Under the pieces are notes generated by a model. The model saw only the letters and a program-made list of their open reading frames with translations, ran no database searches and was not told where the DNA came from. A stretch of DNA of 9,276 nucleotides, taken from the NCBI GenBank assembly GCA_964600345.1, contig CAZRKA010000135.1:1-9276 (forward strand), read 5' to 3'. Positions 1 to 7,562 of the stretch are shown here, one piece after another. The position numbers and the translations under genes were made by a program. Numbering within the stretch: position 1 is the stretch's first letter; every line of letters starts with the position of its first letter. Origin of the DNA: JABMMZ01 sp964600345 (GTDB lineage: Bacteria; Bacteroidota; Bacteroidia; NS11-12g; UBA955).

Positions 1-2673
1 ATCAATCTCAGTGTGAGCGGCGGAACTACGCCTTACAGTTTTGTATGGAGCAACAGTGCAAGCACTGAAGACATCAGCGGATTAATTGCCGGTATTTATA
101 CTGTGCTGATAACTGATGCAAATGGCTGTATACGCAGAGACACCGTCACTGTTACCGAACCTGCAATCCTCGCTAAAACAAAAACTTTCCAGAATGTCAA
201 ATGTAAAAACGGCAACGACGGAAGCATAGATATCAGCATCAGCGGAGGTACAACCCCATATACATATTTGTGGAGCAATAGCGCAACTACACAGGACATC
301 AGCAGTCTGGCGGCAGGTACTTATCACGTAAGAGTTACGGATGCCAACGGTTGTATCATCAGAGACACCACAAGCATTACTGAACCAACTCTGCTTACCC
401 GGAGCAAGTCTTCTCTGAATGTCAAATGTAAAAACGGAAATGACGGAAGCATTGACCTCAGTGTAAGCGGTGGTGTAAGTCCATATACTTATCTCTGGAG
501 CAATAACGCCACTACTCAGGATATTGGCAGTCTGAGTGCCGGTACTTACCATGTCAGAATAACTGACAACAATGGTTGTATACTGCGCGATACAACTGTC
601 ATAACAGAACCTGCTTTACTGACCAGAACAAGAGTTGTACAGAATGTAAGTTGCAAAAACGGCAATAACGGAAGTGTCAATTTAAGTATCAGCGGAGGTA
701 CATCACCATATACCTTCCTCTGGAGCAATAACGCTACAACTGAAGATCTGAGCGGACTTACAGCCGGCACCTACACCGTTGTTATAACGGATGCCAACGC
801 CTGTGTTCTGAGGGATACAGTGCAGATTACAGAACCGGCATTGTTAACAAGCAGCGGCACATTTGCAACTGTTAAATGCAAAAACGGCAACGATGGCAAC
901 ATAGACCTTAGTGTTAACGGTGGTACAACACCTTACAACTTCCTGTGGAGCAACGGTGCCGTAAGTGAAGACATCAGCAGCCTTAGCGCCAATACCTATA
1001 CCGTTATTGTCAGGGATGCACTCAATTGCATAGTCCACGACACCTTTATCATTACCGAGCCCGCCTTGCTTGTTGCGTCAAATACCTTCCAGAATGTCAA
1101 ATGCAAAAACGGCAACAGCGGAAGTATCGACCTAAGTATAACAGGTGGCGTAACACCTTATGTGTATCTATGGAATAATCTTTCGACTGCAGAGGATTTA
1201 AATAATCTGACGGTTGGTACATATACGGTTCGCGTTACGGACGCAAATGCCTGTGTAGTACGCGATACTGTTGTAATAACAGAACCGACCCTGCTGACTT
1301 CAGGTATCACTATAAGCGATGTGCTTTGCCATGCCGGCAGTGATGGATCGGCCAGTGTCAACGGAATTGGTGGAACTTCATCTTACACATACAACTGGAA
1401 CAGCGGCGAGAATACTGCAAGCATAGCAGGAAAAATAAAAGGTACCTATATCGTTACCATCACCGACCAGAATTTATGTTTCAGAAAAGACACCATCAAC
1501 ATCAGTGAGCCTCTGGCACCCTTGTCTCTACTTAAAACTGTCACAGATGTCAACTGTCACGCCGGTACAGACGGTGGCATAGATATCAGTATTGCAGGTG
1601 GCACAACACCATATACTTATCTGTGGAGCAATTCCAAAACAAGCGAAGACCTCAGCAACGAAGTAAAAGGCGAATACAGTCTGATTGTTACAGATAAAAA
1701 TGCCTGTGTATTGTTCGATACCAGCGACATAAGCGAACCTCTTGCTCCGCTCAGCAGGACCATGCAGATTACAGATGTCAAATGTTTTGCCGGAAACGAC
1801 GGAGCTCTAGACCTGGATATCAGTGGTGGTACTGCGCCTTATACCTATCTCTGGAGCAACGGTGCCAATACCGAAGACATCGGAACCCTCATCAGTGGCA
1901 AATACAGTGTTACTGTTACCGATGCAAACAATTGTGTGCTGAAAGATTCGGCTGATGTTTCACAGCCTGCTGCACCATTGAGCTCAGTGTTGAGTGAAAG
2001 TAACATTAACTGTTTCGGCGGCAACGACGGCTCTGTTGATGCCAGTATCAACGGTGGAACACTGCCTTATATTTTCAGCTGGAGCAACGGTGCAAATACT
2101 GAAGACCTCAGCAATGTAGTTCAGGGTAAATATGTATTGATTGTAACAGACAAAAACAACTGCACGCACAAAGACAGCATTACCCTAACGCAGCCATCGG
2201 CGCCTCTCACAGCAAGCCTGACAGCCGACGATGTGGATTGCTTCGGAGATAATACCGGCGCGGTAGATCTGAGTGCAAGTGGTGGTACACCTTCATACAC
2301 TTTCAACTGGAACAACGGCGCAAGCACTGAAGATATCAGCGGACTGATAAAAGGCTGGTATATAGTAACAGTTATTGATGTCAATAACTGTACATATACT
2401 GACAGTGTATTCGTTGACGAACCGAGCGAATTGCAGATCAATGCATTTGCAATTTCAGCAACCAAATCTGCCAACAACGGAACTGCATGGGTGCAGAGCA
2501 GCGGAGGTACTCCACCTTATGTAATTCAGTGGAACGATCCATCTGCTCAAACAGAAGACACAGCCGTAAGCCTCAAAACCGGACCGTATATTGTGACCGT
2601 AACCGACAACAAGGGTTGCTTCAAAACCGATACTGTCGAAGTTCCGAATGCACCCGATCCTTCAACAATCGGC
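1..2673 (+). repeat. Tandem SprB repeats, 12 units of ~225 bp
   Basis: Coding tandem repeats with unit starts at about 1 (partial, 65 residues), 196, 421, 646, 871, 1096, 1321, 1549, 1777, 2005, 2233 and 2458. Units 2-6 are exactly 75 codons, units 7-10 are 76 codons, unit 11 is about 75 and unit 12 is about 72 and degenerate. Units 1-6 form one subfamily (CKNG opening where present, TEPxLL linker). Units 7-11 form another (CHAG, CFAG or CFGG opening, SEP or QP linker, mostly followed by APLS or APLT). Cysteines fall at unit positions 3 and 53 in every full unit. Units 2 and 3 are the closest pair by eye. Similarity decays toward the C-terminus, suggesting that amplification has been most recent on the upstream side. 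Confidence 0.93.
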
Positions 2674-2913
2674 CTATTCCCTAACCCGAGCAATGGAAGC
2701 GTCACTATATTCAACCTGGCAAGTCTCGGACTCGACGAAACCATCATTATCGAATTGTTCGATCTGTCCGGTAAGATGTTTATGGACTTTGAGGTCAAAG
2801 GCAAAGACATTCACACTTTTGATCTCTATGATTCATTTGCCAACGGCACTTACATAGTGAGAATCAGAAACTCGAGAGGTCTCGAAAACAGAAGACTGAT
2901 AGTGATACGATAA
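1..2913 (+). CDS. SprB-repeat cell-surface adhesin with T9SS sorting domain, 3' part (5' end outside window)
   Basis: The frame is open from base 1 to the TAA at 2911-2913, giving 970 residues with no credible start. The GTG at 13 lies in mid-repeat and is not an initiator. The protein is almost entirely tandem repeats of 75-76 residues, each with a Cys-x-x-G-N-D-G opening, an SGGTxPYTYLWSN core, a TYxVxVTDxNxC strand and a xTEP or xSEP linker. This is the SprB repeat family, known from the Flavobacterium gliding adhesin SprB. The last 79 residues (from LFPNPSNG to LIVIR) are a type A T9SS C-terminal domain, so the product should cross the outer membrane by T9SS and be anchored or released at the surface. 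Composition is rich in Ser, Thr, Asn and Asp, as in secreted adhesins. A role in gliding or attachment is inferred from the family only. The signal peptide must lie upstream. The gene is closed by a strong terminator and is not co-transcribed with the next gene. Confidence 0.93.
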   Translation: MNLSVSGGTTPYSFVWSNSASTEDISGLIAGIYTVLITDANGCIRRDTVTVTEPAILAKTKTFQNVKCKNGNDGSIDISISGGTTPYTYLWSNSATTQDISSLAAGTYHVRVTDANGCIIRDTTSITEPTLLTRSKSSLNVKCKNGNDGSIDLSVSGGVSPYTYLWSNNATTQDIGSLSAGTYHVRITDNNGCILRDTTVITEPALLTRTRVVQNVSCKNGNNGSVNLSISGGTSPYTFLWSNNATTEDLSGLTAGTYTVVITDANACVLRDTVQITEPALLTSSGTFATVKCKNGNDGNIDLSVNGGTTPYNFLWSNGAVSEDISSLSANTYTVIVRDALNCIVHDTFIITEPALLVASNTFQNVKCKNGNSGSIDLSITGGVTPYVYLWNNLSTAEDLNNLTVGTYTVRVTDANACVVRDTVVITEPTLLTSGITISDVLCHAGSDGSASVNGIGGTSSYTYNWNSGENTASIAGKIKGTYIVTITDQNLCFRKDTINISEPLAPLSLLKTVTDVNCHAGTDGGIDISIAGGTTPYTYLWSNSKTSEDLSNEVKGEYSLIVTDKNACVLFDTSDISEPLAPLSRTMQITDVKCFAGNDGALDLDISGGTAPYTYLWSNGANTEDIGTLISGKYSVTVTDANNCVLKDSADVSQPAAPLSSVLSESNINCFGGNDGSVDASINGGTLPYIFSWSNGANTEDLSNVVQGKYVLIVTDKNNCTHKDSITLTQPSAPLTASLTADDVDCFGDNTGAVDLSASGGTPSYTFNWNNGASTEDISGLIKGWYIVTVIDVNNCTYTDSVFVDEPSELQINAFAISATKSANNGTAWVQSSGGTPPYVIQWNDPSAQTEDTAVSLKTGPYIVTVTDNKGCFKTDTVEVPNAPDPSTIGLFPNPSNGSVTIFNLASLGLDETIIIELFDLSGKMFMDFEVKGKDIHTFDLYDSFANGTYIVRIRNSRGLENRRLIVIR
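2674..2910 (+). other. T9SS type A C-terminal sorting domain of the SprB-repeat adhesin
   Basis: These 79 residues carry the hallmarks of the Por secretion tail: an opening PNPSNG turn, an IIELFDLSGK strand-turn, a FANGTYIVRIR strand and a short basic-hydrophobic end (RRLIVIR). In this family the domain directs export through the type IX system and is normally removed on export. The call rests on motif order and terminal position. Confidence 0.88.
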
Positions 2914-2938
2914 GATCTGTTTATATTGATTAAAATTG

Positions 2939-2973
2939 AAAAATGCCATGTACATATCGTGCATGGCATTTTT
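2939..2973 (+). terminator. Intrinsic terminator after the SprB-repeat adhesin gene
   Basis: A perfect 12-bp inverted repeat, AAAAATGCCATG at 2939-2950 and its complement at 2962-2973, can extend inward by one T-G wobble, one A-T and one C-G pair to leave a 5-base loop (2954-2958). The 3' arm ends in five T and runs on into an AT-rich stretch. It lies 25 bases after the adhesin stop. The A-run and T-run flanking the stem make it usable on both strands, but the only gene ending nearby is the adhesin. Confidence 0.85.
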
Positions 2974-2978
2974 ATATA

Positions 2979-3008
2979 TTGTTTTATTCCGTAATATTTC
3001 TCACTTTG
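2979..3008 (+). promoter_or_regulatory. Possible Bacteroidota-type promoter for the LamG/Ig-like T9SS cargo gene
   Basis: TCACTTTG at 3001-3008 matches the TAnnTTTG -7 element with one mismatch. A TTG at 2979-2981 lies 19 bp upstream of it, within the usual spacing for the -33 element. The box ends 21 bases before the ATG at 3030. It sits directly after the terminator, where a new promoter is needed. The call is from motif and position only. Confidence 0.4.
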
Positions 3009-3029
3009 CAATTCAAAACAAACCTTCTC

Positions 3030-5600
3030 ATGAAAACAATTTTTACTATTCTGTCTATTGTTGTTTTTCTGTTTTCAAAGAATACGCTCAATGCACAGGA
3101 CCTTAATCCTTCACAATGGCCAAACCTGAAAGGTTACTGGAAATTCCAGAATGCATCAAACCCTTTGAAAGCAACAGTTGGAAACGACCTTTTACTGTCG
3201 GGAACACATCAGGTGGTAAATGGCGCTTCTAAATATGATACCGCGATACGCATAGGCATTGGCAGTTATTACAAATGCAAACACAATATTCAGCCAAACG
3301 GCGGTGGTGATTCGGTTAACCGCTATACCTTAATGTTTGATTTCAAAATCCTGAGCCTTACTAAATGGCATACCTTTTTTCAGACTGATACTAATAATTT
3401 AAACGACGGTGAATGTTTTATCAGACCAGGTGGCGGCTCTAATCCGGGACGCATAGGAACTGCCACCACTGGTTATTCCTCCGACTCGGTATTACCCAAT
3501 AAATGGTACCGGCTGATGATTTCGGTCAATCTGGGCAATTACTACCGTTACTACCTCAATGGTCAACTTATTCTGGAAGGAAATAACCAGGACATTGACG
3601 ACCGTTTTGCCCTTAATCCTTACTTCCTGCTTTTTGCCGATAACAACCAGGAAGATGACACCATTGATATAGCATCTGTTGCTGTTTTTGACACTTGTCT
3701 GTCTTCGGCCGATATCCTTAAAATCGGGACCATAGACCCCTGTGTACTGAGACCTATGAAACTCGAACTTGGCAGGGATACTTCCATTTGCGGGAGCGAA
3801 AAACTTATTAAATCGCTTGGCAACGGATTTTCCTATCAATGGTCGACGGGAGATACAAGCAGTATTGTCACTTTCAGTATGCAAAAGAACGGCAGCGGTC
3901 TTAAGACAATCTGGGTTAAAAAAACAGACATCAACGGCTGTTTTCTGAGAGACACATTTAAACTGGGCATCTACAACAAACCGAATCTGAATCTCGGAAA
4001 AGACAGTGATATATGTATCGGTTATCCGCTCAAACTGATTGCAGGGCCTGCGAGCGGCAACAGCTATGTATGGAAAAGCCTTCCTTCAGGAAATGTTCTT
4101 TCCAATGTCAACAATCTGAGCATAGACAGCAGCGGACTTTATACGGTTACCATGAGCAATCAGTTTGCCTGCACTTCAAGCGATACCATACAAGTACGCG
4201 TGCACGACAACCGAATTAAAGCTCCCCTGCAATTTGCAAAAAAAGAATTCTGTCAGGGAAACGGTATTCTATTTACAGGCATAACGGGTTATCCGAATAC
4301 TGTTTGGCACGACGGACAAGCTGGTACAGCCAGATTCATCACTCAGGCTGTCAAAGTGTTTTATAAATTCAGGGATAGCTTTGGTTGCGAAAGTCTGTGG
4401 TCAGATACCATCAATACCGTGATGCATCAGAATCCTTCAAAACCCACTCTGAGATACAGCCCCGACACAAGTTTCTGCAGCGGCGACAGTATTTTGCTTT
4501 TTACTATAGCCGGATATAAAAGTTATCAGTGGAATCTGGGCACAGGGGGCTATTCGCGATACATTCACAACAGTGGTACATATTCAGTAACTGTAACTGA
4601 CAGTCTTGGATGCATAAGTCCGGCAAGCAACTCAGTTACAGCCATAAAACACGCTGTTCCCGCTAAACCACTCATTGAAATTATTCAGGGCAAGACAGAA
4701 TTATGCCCCGGCGATTCCGTTATACTGCAAAGCAAGGATGTATGGACTGAATACTACTGGAATAATTCCAAAAATCAGAAAAACTATATGGTGAAAACAG
4801 CCGGAAAATACACATTACAGGGAAGAAACAGCCTATCATGCTTCAGCCCGGTTTCGGATACTGTAACTGTTATTTATCTGCCGGTTCCTGCCAAACCAAT
4901 CATTGAATTCTCCTCAGGAAGCAGCAATCTTTGCCCGGAAGACACTGCAATAGTTTTTTCAAAAAACAACGAACACAAATATTTCTGGTCTAATTCCGAT
5001 AGCAGTCGTTATACCAATATAAGCAAAGCCGGACTTCTCTCGCTTCGGGTAAAGAATACATACGGATGCATCAGCGAAGAGTCCGACAGCATCAATTTTA
5101 TATTGCGAAGCAAACCATCTAAACCATCCATCCTGACATTAGCAAATGACAGTTTGAGCAGCAGTGTCAATGCAAAGGATTATCGCTGGCACAAAGTAGG
5201 GGAACAAAACTTTCAGGGTGGAAAAACCATTAAAGGCGAGAACAAAAAATCTTATGTATTATACATCCGCGACCAATGGTGCTGGTCGCCTGCTTCAGAT
5301 ACTTTTTTCTTTATCAGCTCAGGAATAATTCAGGCCAAAAATCTAAGAGACAAAATCAGAATCGAGCCCAATCCGGCAAAAGAAAACTTCAGGCTTTTTC
5401 TACCCGGAATAAATTCTGTCGGAAATATCCCTGTAATGATAAGCGACATGAATGGACGAGTTGTGAGTTTGATAATTACGGATGCAGAAATGCTTGCACA
5501 AGGTTTCAGTATGAATGTACCTGAATTAGAAGCGGGTATTTACATAATTTCAGTACAGACCGACAAGGCTATATTCACTGCGCGATTGATAGTGCAATAA
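3030..5600 (+). CDS. Secreted T9SS cargo protein with LamG-like jellyroll and Ig/PKD-like modules
   Basis: 856 residues. The start at 3030 is chosen because it gives a clean signal peptide (MKTIFTILSIVVFLFSK, cleavage near NAQ-DLN, residues 1-23). The in-frame ATG at 2943 lies inside the terminator hairpin and would add 29 unlikely residues. Residues about 35-238 resemble a concanavalin A-like/LamG jellyroll (GYWKF opening, WYRLMISV, YYLNGQLI, IDIASVAVFD). Then come six or seven modules of about 70-80 residues, starting near 243, 319, 395, 471, 545, 620 and a degenerate one near 697. Each has a xxLCPGDSVxL-like opening, a YxWSxG-like core and a GxYxVxVTxxxGC strand, as in Bacteroidota Ig-like/PKD surface modules. 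Residues about 776-856 are a T9SS type A tail (EPNPAKENF, ISDMNGRVV, AGIYIISV, ARLIVQ). It is probably surface-exposed or released; glycan or protein binding is possible, and no enzyme motif is seen. No Shine-Dalgarno sequence precedes the start. Confidence 0.88.
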   Translation: MKTIFTILSIVVFLFSKNTLNAQDLNPSQWPNLKGYWKFQNASNPLKATVGNDLLLSGTHQVVNGASKYDTAIRIGIGSYYKCKHNIQPNGGGDSVNRYTLMFDFKILSLTKWHTFFQTDTNNLNDGECFIRPGGGSNPGRIGTATTGYSSDSVLPNKWYRLMISVNLGNYYRYYLNGQLILEGNNQDIDDRFALNPYFLLFADNNQEDDTIDIASVAVFDTCLSSADILKIGTIDPCVLRPMKLELGRDTSICGSEKLIKSLGNGFSYQWSTGDTSSIVTFSMQKNGSGLKTIWVKKTDINGCFLRDTFKLGIYNKPNLNLGKDSDICIGYPLKLIAGPASGNSYVWKSLPSGNVLSNVNNLSIDSSGLYTVTMSNQFACTSSDTIQVRVHDNRIKAPLQFAKKEFCQGNGILFTGITGYPNTVWHDGQAGTARFITQAVKVFYKFRDSFGCESLWSDTINTVMHQNPSKPTLRYSPDTSFCSGDSILLFTIAGYKSYQWNLGTGGYSRYIHNSGTYSVTVTDSLGCISPASNSVTAIKHAVPAKPLIEIIQGKTELCPGDSVILQSKDVWTEYYWNNSKNQKNYMVKTAGKYTLQGRNSLSCFSPVSDTVTVIYLPVPAKPIIEFSSGSSNLCPEDTAIVFSKNNEHKYFWSNSDSSRYTNISKAGLLSLRVKNTYGCISEESDSINFILRSKPSKPSILTLANDSLSSSVNAKDYRWHKVGEQNFQGGKTIKGENKKSYVLYIRDQWCWSPASDTFFFISSGIIQAKNLRDKIRIEPNPAKENFRLFLPGINSVGNIPVMISDMNGRVVSLIITDAEMLAQGFSMNVPELEAGIYIISVQTDKAIFTARLIVQ

Positions 5601-5763
5601 ACGGATATTAAGGAACACTTTGTATTTTCACATAAGCATTCAATAAACTTGAGCATCTTAATTTACAAAGTGACGGAGTGCAACTTATTCTGTCTTGAAC
5701 TGATTTAATTGAATTTAACAAGTCACTCAATATCCTGAATAGTTTAAATCTGAAAGCGGGTAT
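5601..5763. other. Convergent intergenic gap with weak inverted repeats
   Basis: The two flanking genes converge here. A perfect 9-bp inverted repeat (CACTTTGTA at 5616-5624, complement at 5664-5672) encloses a 39-base loop. A 7-bp one (5735-5741 with 5761-5767) overlaps the end of the kinase gene. Neither has a compact GC stem with a T-run, so no confident terminator can be named. No coding frame or RNA gene is recognisable. Confidence 0.4.
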
Positions 5764-6171
5764 TCAGAACAGTTTCACTTTATACTTTGCTGCCATTCTT
5801 TCAATCTGTGCAAAACTGACATTGTGGACATTTTCGCTGCCGTGCCTGTTTTCTACCGTCACAATATGAACCCTGTAATTATACGTGCCTGCCAGTTTTA
5901 AATACGCGTCCATTTCCCATTCGAGACTAAAGACATTGTCTATAAATATTTTGCGAACCGATGCCCGCATTGCTTCTTCTGTCCGGGATTCACATTGCTT
6001 ATATGCTTTGTGATTTTCGCTGTATTCGAAATTGTAATTTCCAAGGTCATCTGTGAAATAATCGTCGATTGAAAATACCGGATATTTGCCATTTTCGCTC
6101 AGCACTTCAGACAGTGTTGATTTGCCGCTTCCCGGCAATCCGCGAATAATAATCAGTTCTCCGGTTTGCAT
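5764..6171 (-). CDS. Small N4BP2-like P-loop (polynucleotide) kinase
   Basis: 135 residues from the ATG at 6171. A TTG at 6183 would add four residues (LKRQ) and overlap the upstream stop as TTGA. The ATG is preferred because it sits just before the first strand. Visible motifs are Walker A GLPGSGKS (residues 11-18), an SIDDYF acidic motif (34-39), GNYNF (44-48), an IDN motif followed by WEM (77-87), and a C-terminal IERMAAKYK resembling the xIxxMxxRYE end of the family. This order matches the N4BP2/polynucleotide-kinase-like ATPases (AAA_33 type), which phosphorylate nucleic-acid ends or small substrates in the cytoplasm. Deviations are that the usual AHxxNxxR reads AYKQCESR and the IDNTN motif reads IDNVF. 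It is the last gene of the four-gene minus-strand cluster. Substrate is unknown. A zeta-toxin-like role is less likely because no antitoxin partner is present. Confidence 0.8.
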   Translation of the reverse strand: MQTGELIIIRGLPGSGKSTLSEVLSENGKYPVFSIDDYFTDDLGNYNFEYSENHKAYKQCESRTEEAMRASVRKIFIDNVFSLEWEMDAYLKLAGTYNYRVHIVTVENRHGSENVHNVSFAQIERMAAKYKVKLF

Positions 6172-6179
6172 CTGTCTTT

Positions 6180-7562
6180 TCAATAGCCTTCAATCTTCTC
6201 TTTTCTGATTCTGAACAAAAGAAAGGCTCCAATGGTAAAAAAGACAACAAGCGATAAAACAGAATACCTCATACTGATTTCTCCATTAAGATTGCGCATC
6301 AGATGTTCAATAAAACCGAATGAAAATGTGCCGATGGCGATAGCCACTTTTTCAGAGAATTCGTAGAAGCTGAAATAGGAAGCATTGTCAATGGTATCGT
6401 TGGGAATCATTTTGGCAAAAGTTGAACGCGATAAACTTTGTATACCACCCATAATGGAACCGACAACGGCAGCCAACAGATAAAATGCGTTTGCTGAATA
6501 CACAAAATAGGCGCTGACGCAAACGCCTATCCATATAAAAGTAAGTATCAGCAGGGCATTCAGGTTGCCTATGCGTTTGGACAATCCGGAAAAAACATAA
6601 GCCCCTACAACGGCAATCAACTGAATGATAAGTATCGTAATAATTAATTTATCGGGAGGCATTTTCAACTCTTTGTCGGCAAAAGATGCTGCCACATACA
6701 TAACAGTTTGCACACCCATGCTGTAGAAGAAAAATGCCGTCAGATACCTCTTGATGAGTGCTGATTGGCGAATTGCCTGATACACCTTTTTAAGTTCGCG
6801 ATAACCCTTGGAGAACGATATGCCATTTCCTGTATTTCTGTTTGCCGGCAAATAGCGGAATGGAATCAGTGAGAATCCGTACCACCAAACCCCAACAGTG
6901 ATGAATGCGAGCTTACTTGCCTCACCGGCAAAATGACTGCCTGCCATTTTTTTTGCAGCTTCAATCGTAAGAGATGGATTACTGCCCATAAGTTTAGTGA
7001 CATATGCATCCACATTATAAAGCAAATCAGGCTTGAGAACAAACAGCAGATTGAGCAGTAACAAAAGCACGCCTCCTATATAACCGAGTGAAAATCCTTT
7101 GGCACTCAATCGGTCGAAGCGGTCTTCGGTTGCAATTTCAGGCAGATAGGCATTGTAAAACACAATGCTGCCGGCATAACCAATGGTTCCAACTATAAAT
7201 GTGATGATACCGATATGTATATGTGCACTGTCGAAATAACTCATTGCCAGACAGCTGACACTGCCTATCAGGACAAATGCCTTCATAAACGTTTTTTTAT
7301 TGCCCTCACTGTCTGCAATTCCGCTGAGTATCGGATTGATGAGGGCAATAACTATAAAAGCAAACGAAAGGCAATAGGCAAACAGAATCGAATCAGTAAG
7401 ATGCATACCCAGAATATCAATACCCTGTTTTGTCTGGCTGTTCCAGTAAATTGGGAAAAGAGCAGATGTAATGGTTAAGGGATAAACGCTGTTTGCCCAA
7501 TCGTACATGCACCAGGCATTGGTGACTTTCCTGTCGTTTTTTATGAATTCCTGATTTGTCAT
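6180..7562 (-). CDS. UMF1/Atg22-type major facilitator transporter
   Basis: 460 residues from the ATG at 7562. That ATG overlaps the stop of the upstream gene as ATGA, the classic coupled arrangement. An upstream TTG at 7586 would add eight residues and is less likely. The family is shown by WCMYDWANSVY near the N-terminus (17-27), GIADSEGNKK in the loop after the second helix (81-90, in the place of MFS motif A), IVFYNAYLPEI (133-143), GIQSLSRSTFAKMIP (373-387) and FYEFSEKVAIAIG (399-411). Ten to twelve hydrophobic helices are visible, for example near 57-80, 94-110, 115-137, 159-176, 217-236, 272-293, 306-326, 334-355, 358-375, 404-419 and 434-450. Length fits the family. Atg22, the yeast relative, exports amino acids from the vacuole; bacterial substrates are mostly unassigned. 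It is an inner-membrane protein, co-transcribed with the spermidine-synthase-like gene. Confidence 0.9.
   Translation of the reverse strand: MTNQEFIKNDRKVTNAWCMYDWANSVYPLTITSALFPIYWNSQTKQGIDILGMHLTDSILFAYCLSFAFIVIALINPILSGIADSEGNKKTFMKAFVLIGSVSCLAMSYFDSAHIHIGIITFIVGTIGYAGSIVFYNAYLPEIATEDRFDRLSAKGFSLGYIGGVLLLLLNLLFVLKPDLLYNVDAYVTKLMGSNPSLTIEAAKKMAGSHFAGEASKLAFITVGVWWYGFSLIPFRYLPANRNTGNGISFSKGYRELKKVYQAIRQSALIKRYLTAFFFYSMGVQTVMYVAASFADKELKMPPDKLIITILIIQLIAVVGAYVFSGLSKRIGNLNALLILTFIWIGVCVSAYFVYSANAFYLLAAVVGSIMGGIQSLSRSTFAKMIPNDTIDNASYFSFYEFSEKVAIAIGTFSFGFIEHLMRNLNGEISMRYSVLSLVVFFTIGAFLLFRIRKEKIEGY

Noticed and set aside
196..2232. Regular ~225-bp repeats resembling an array
   Set aside because: The units are uninterrupted coding sequence with whole-codon length and protein-level conservation; CRISPR repeats and spacers are far shorter.
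82..2810. Several open frames on the minus strand within the SprB-repeat region, plus short plus-strand ones near its end
   Set aside because: They recur at repeat spacing, have no coding-like composition or recognisable motifs, and are mirror frames of the repeat codons.
2943..3029. N-terminal extension of the LamG/Ig-like cargo protein
   Set aside because: The stretch overlaps the terminator hairpin and precedes a complete signal peptide that starts at 3030.
3492..3884. 130-residue open frame antisense to the LamG region
   Set aside because: It has no recognisable domain or promoter and lies wholly inside a well-supported gene.
5735..5767. 7-bp inverted repeat (CTGAATA) with a 19-base loop as terminator of the kinase gene
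   Set aside because: It overlaps the stop codon, is AT-rich, and lacks a following T-run.
5764..6171. Zeta-type toxin of a toxin-antitoxin pair
   Set aside because: The motif order fits N4BP2-like kinases better, and the neighbours are a transporter and an enzyme with no small antitoxin gene.
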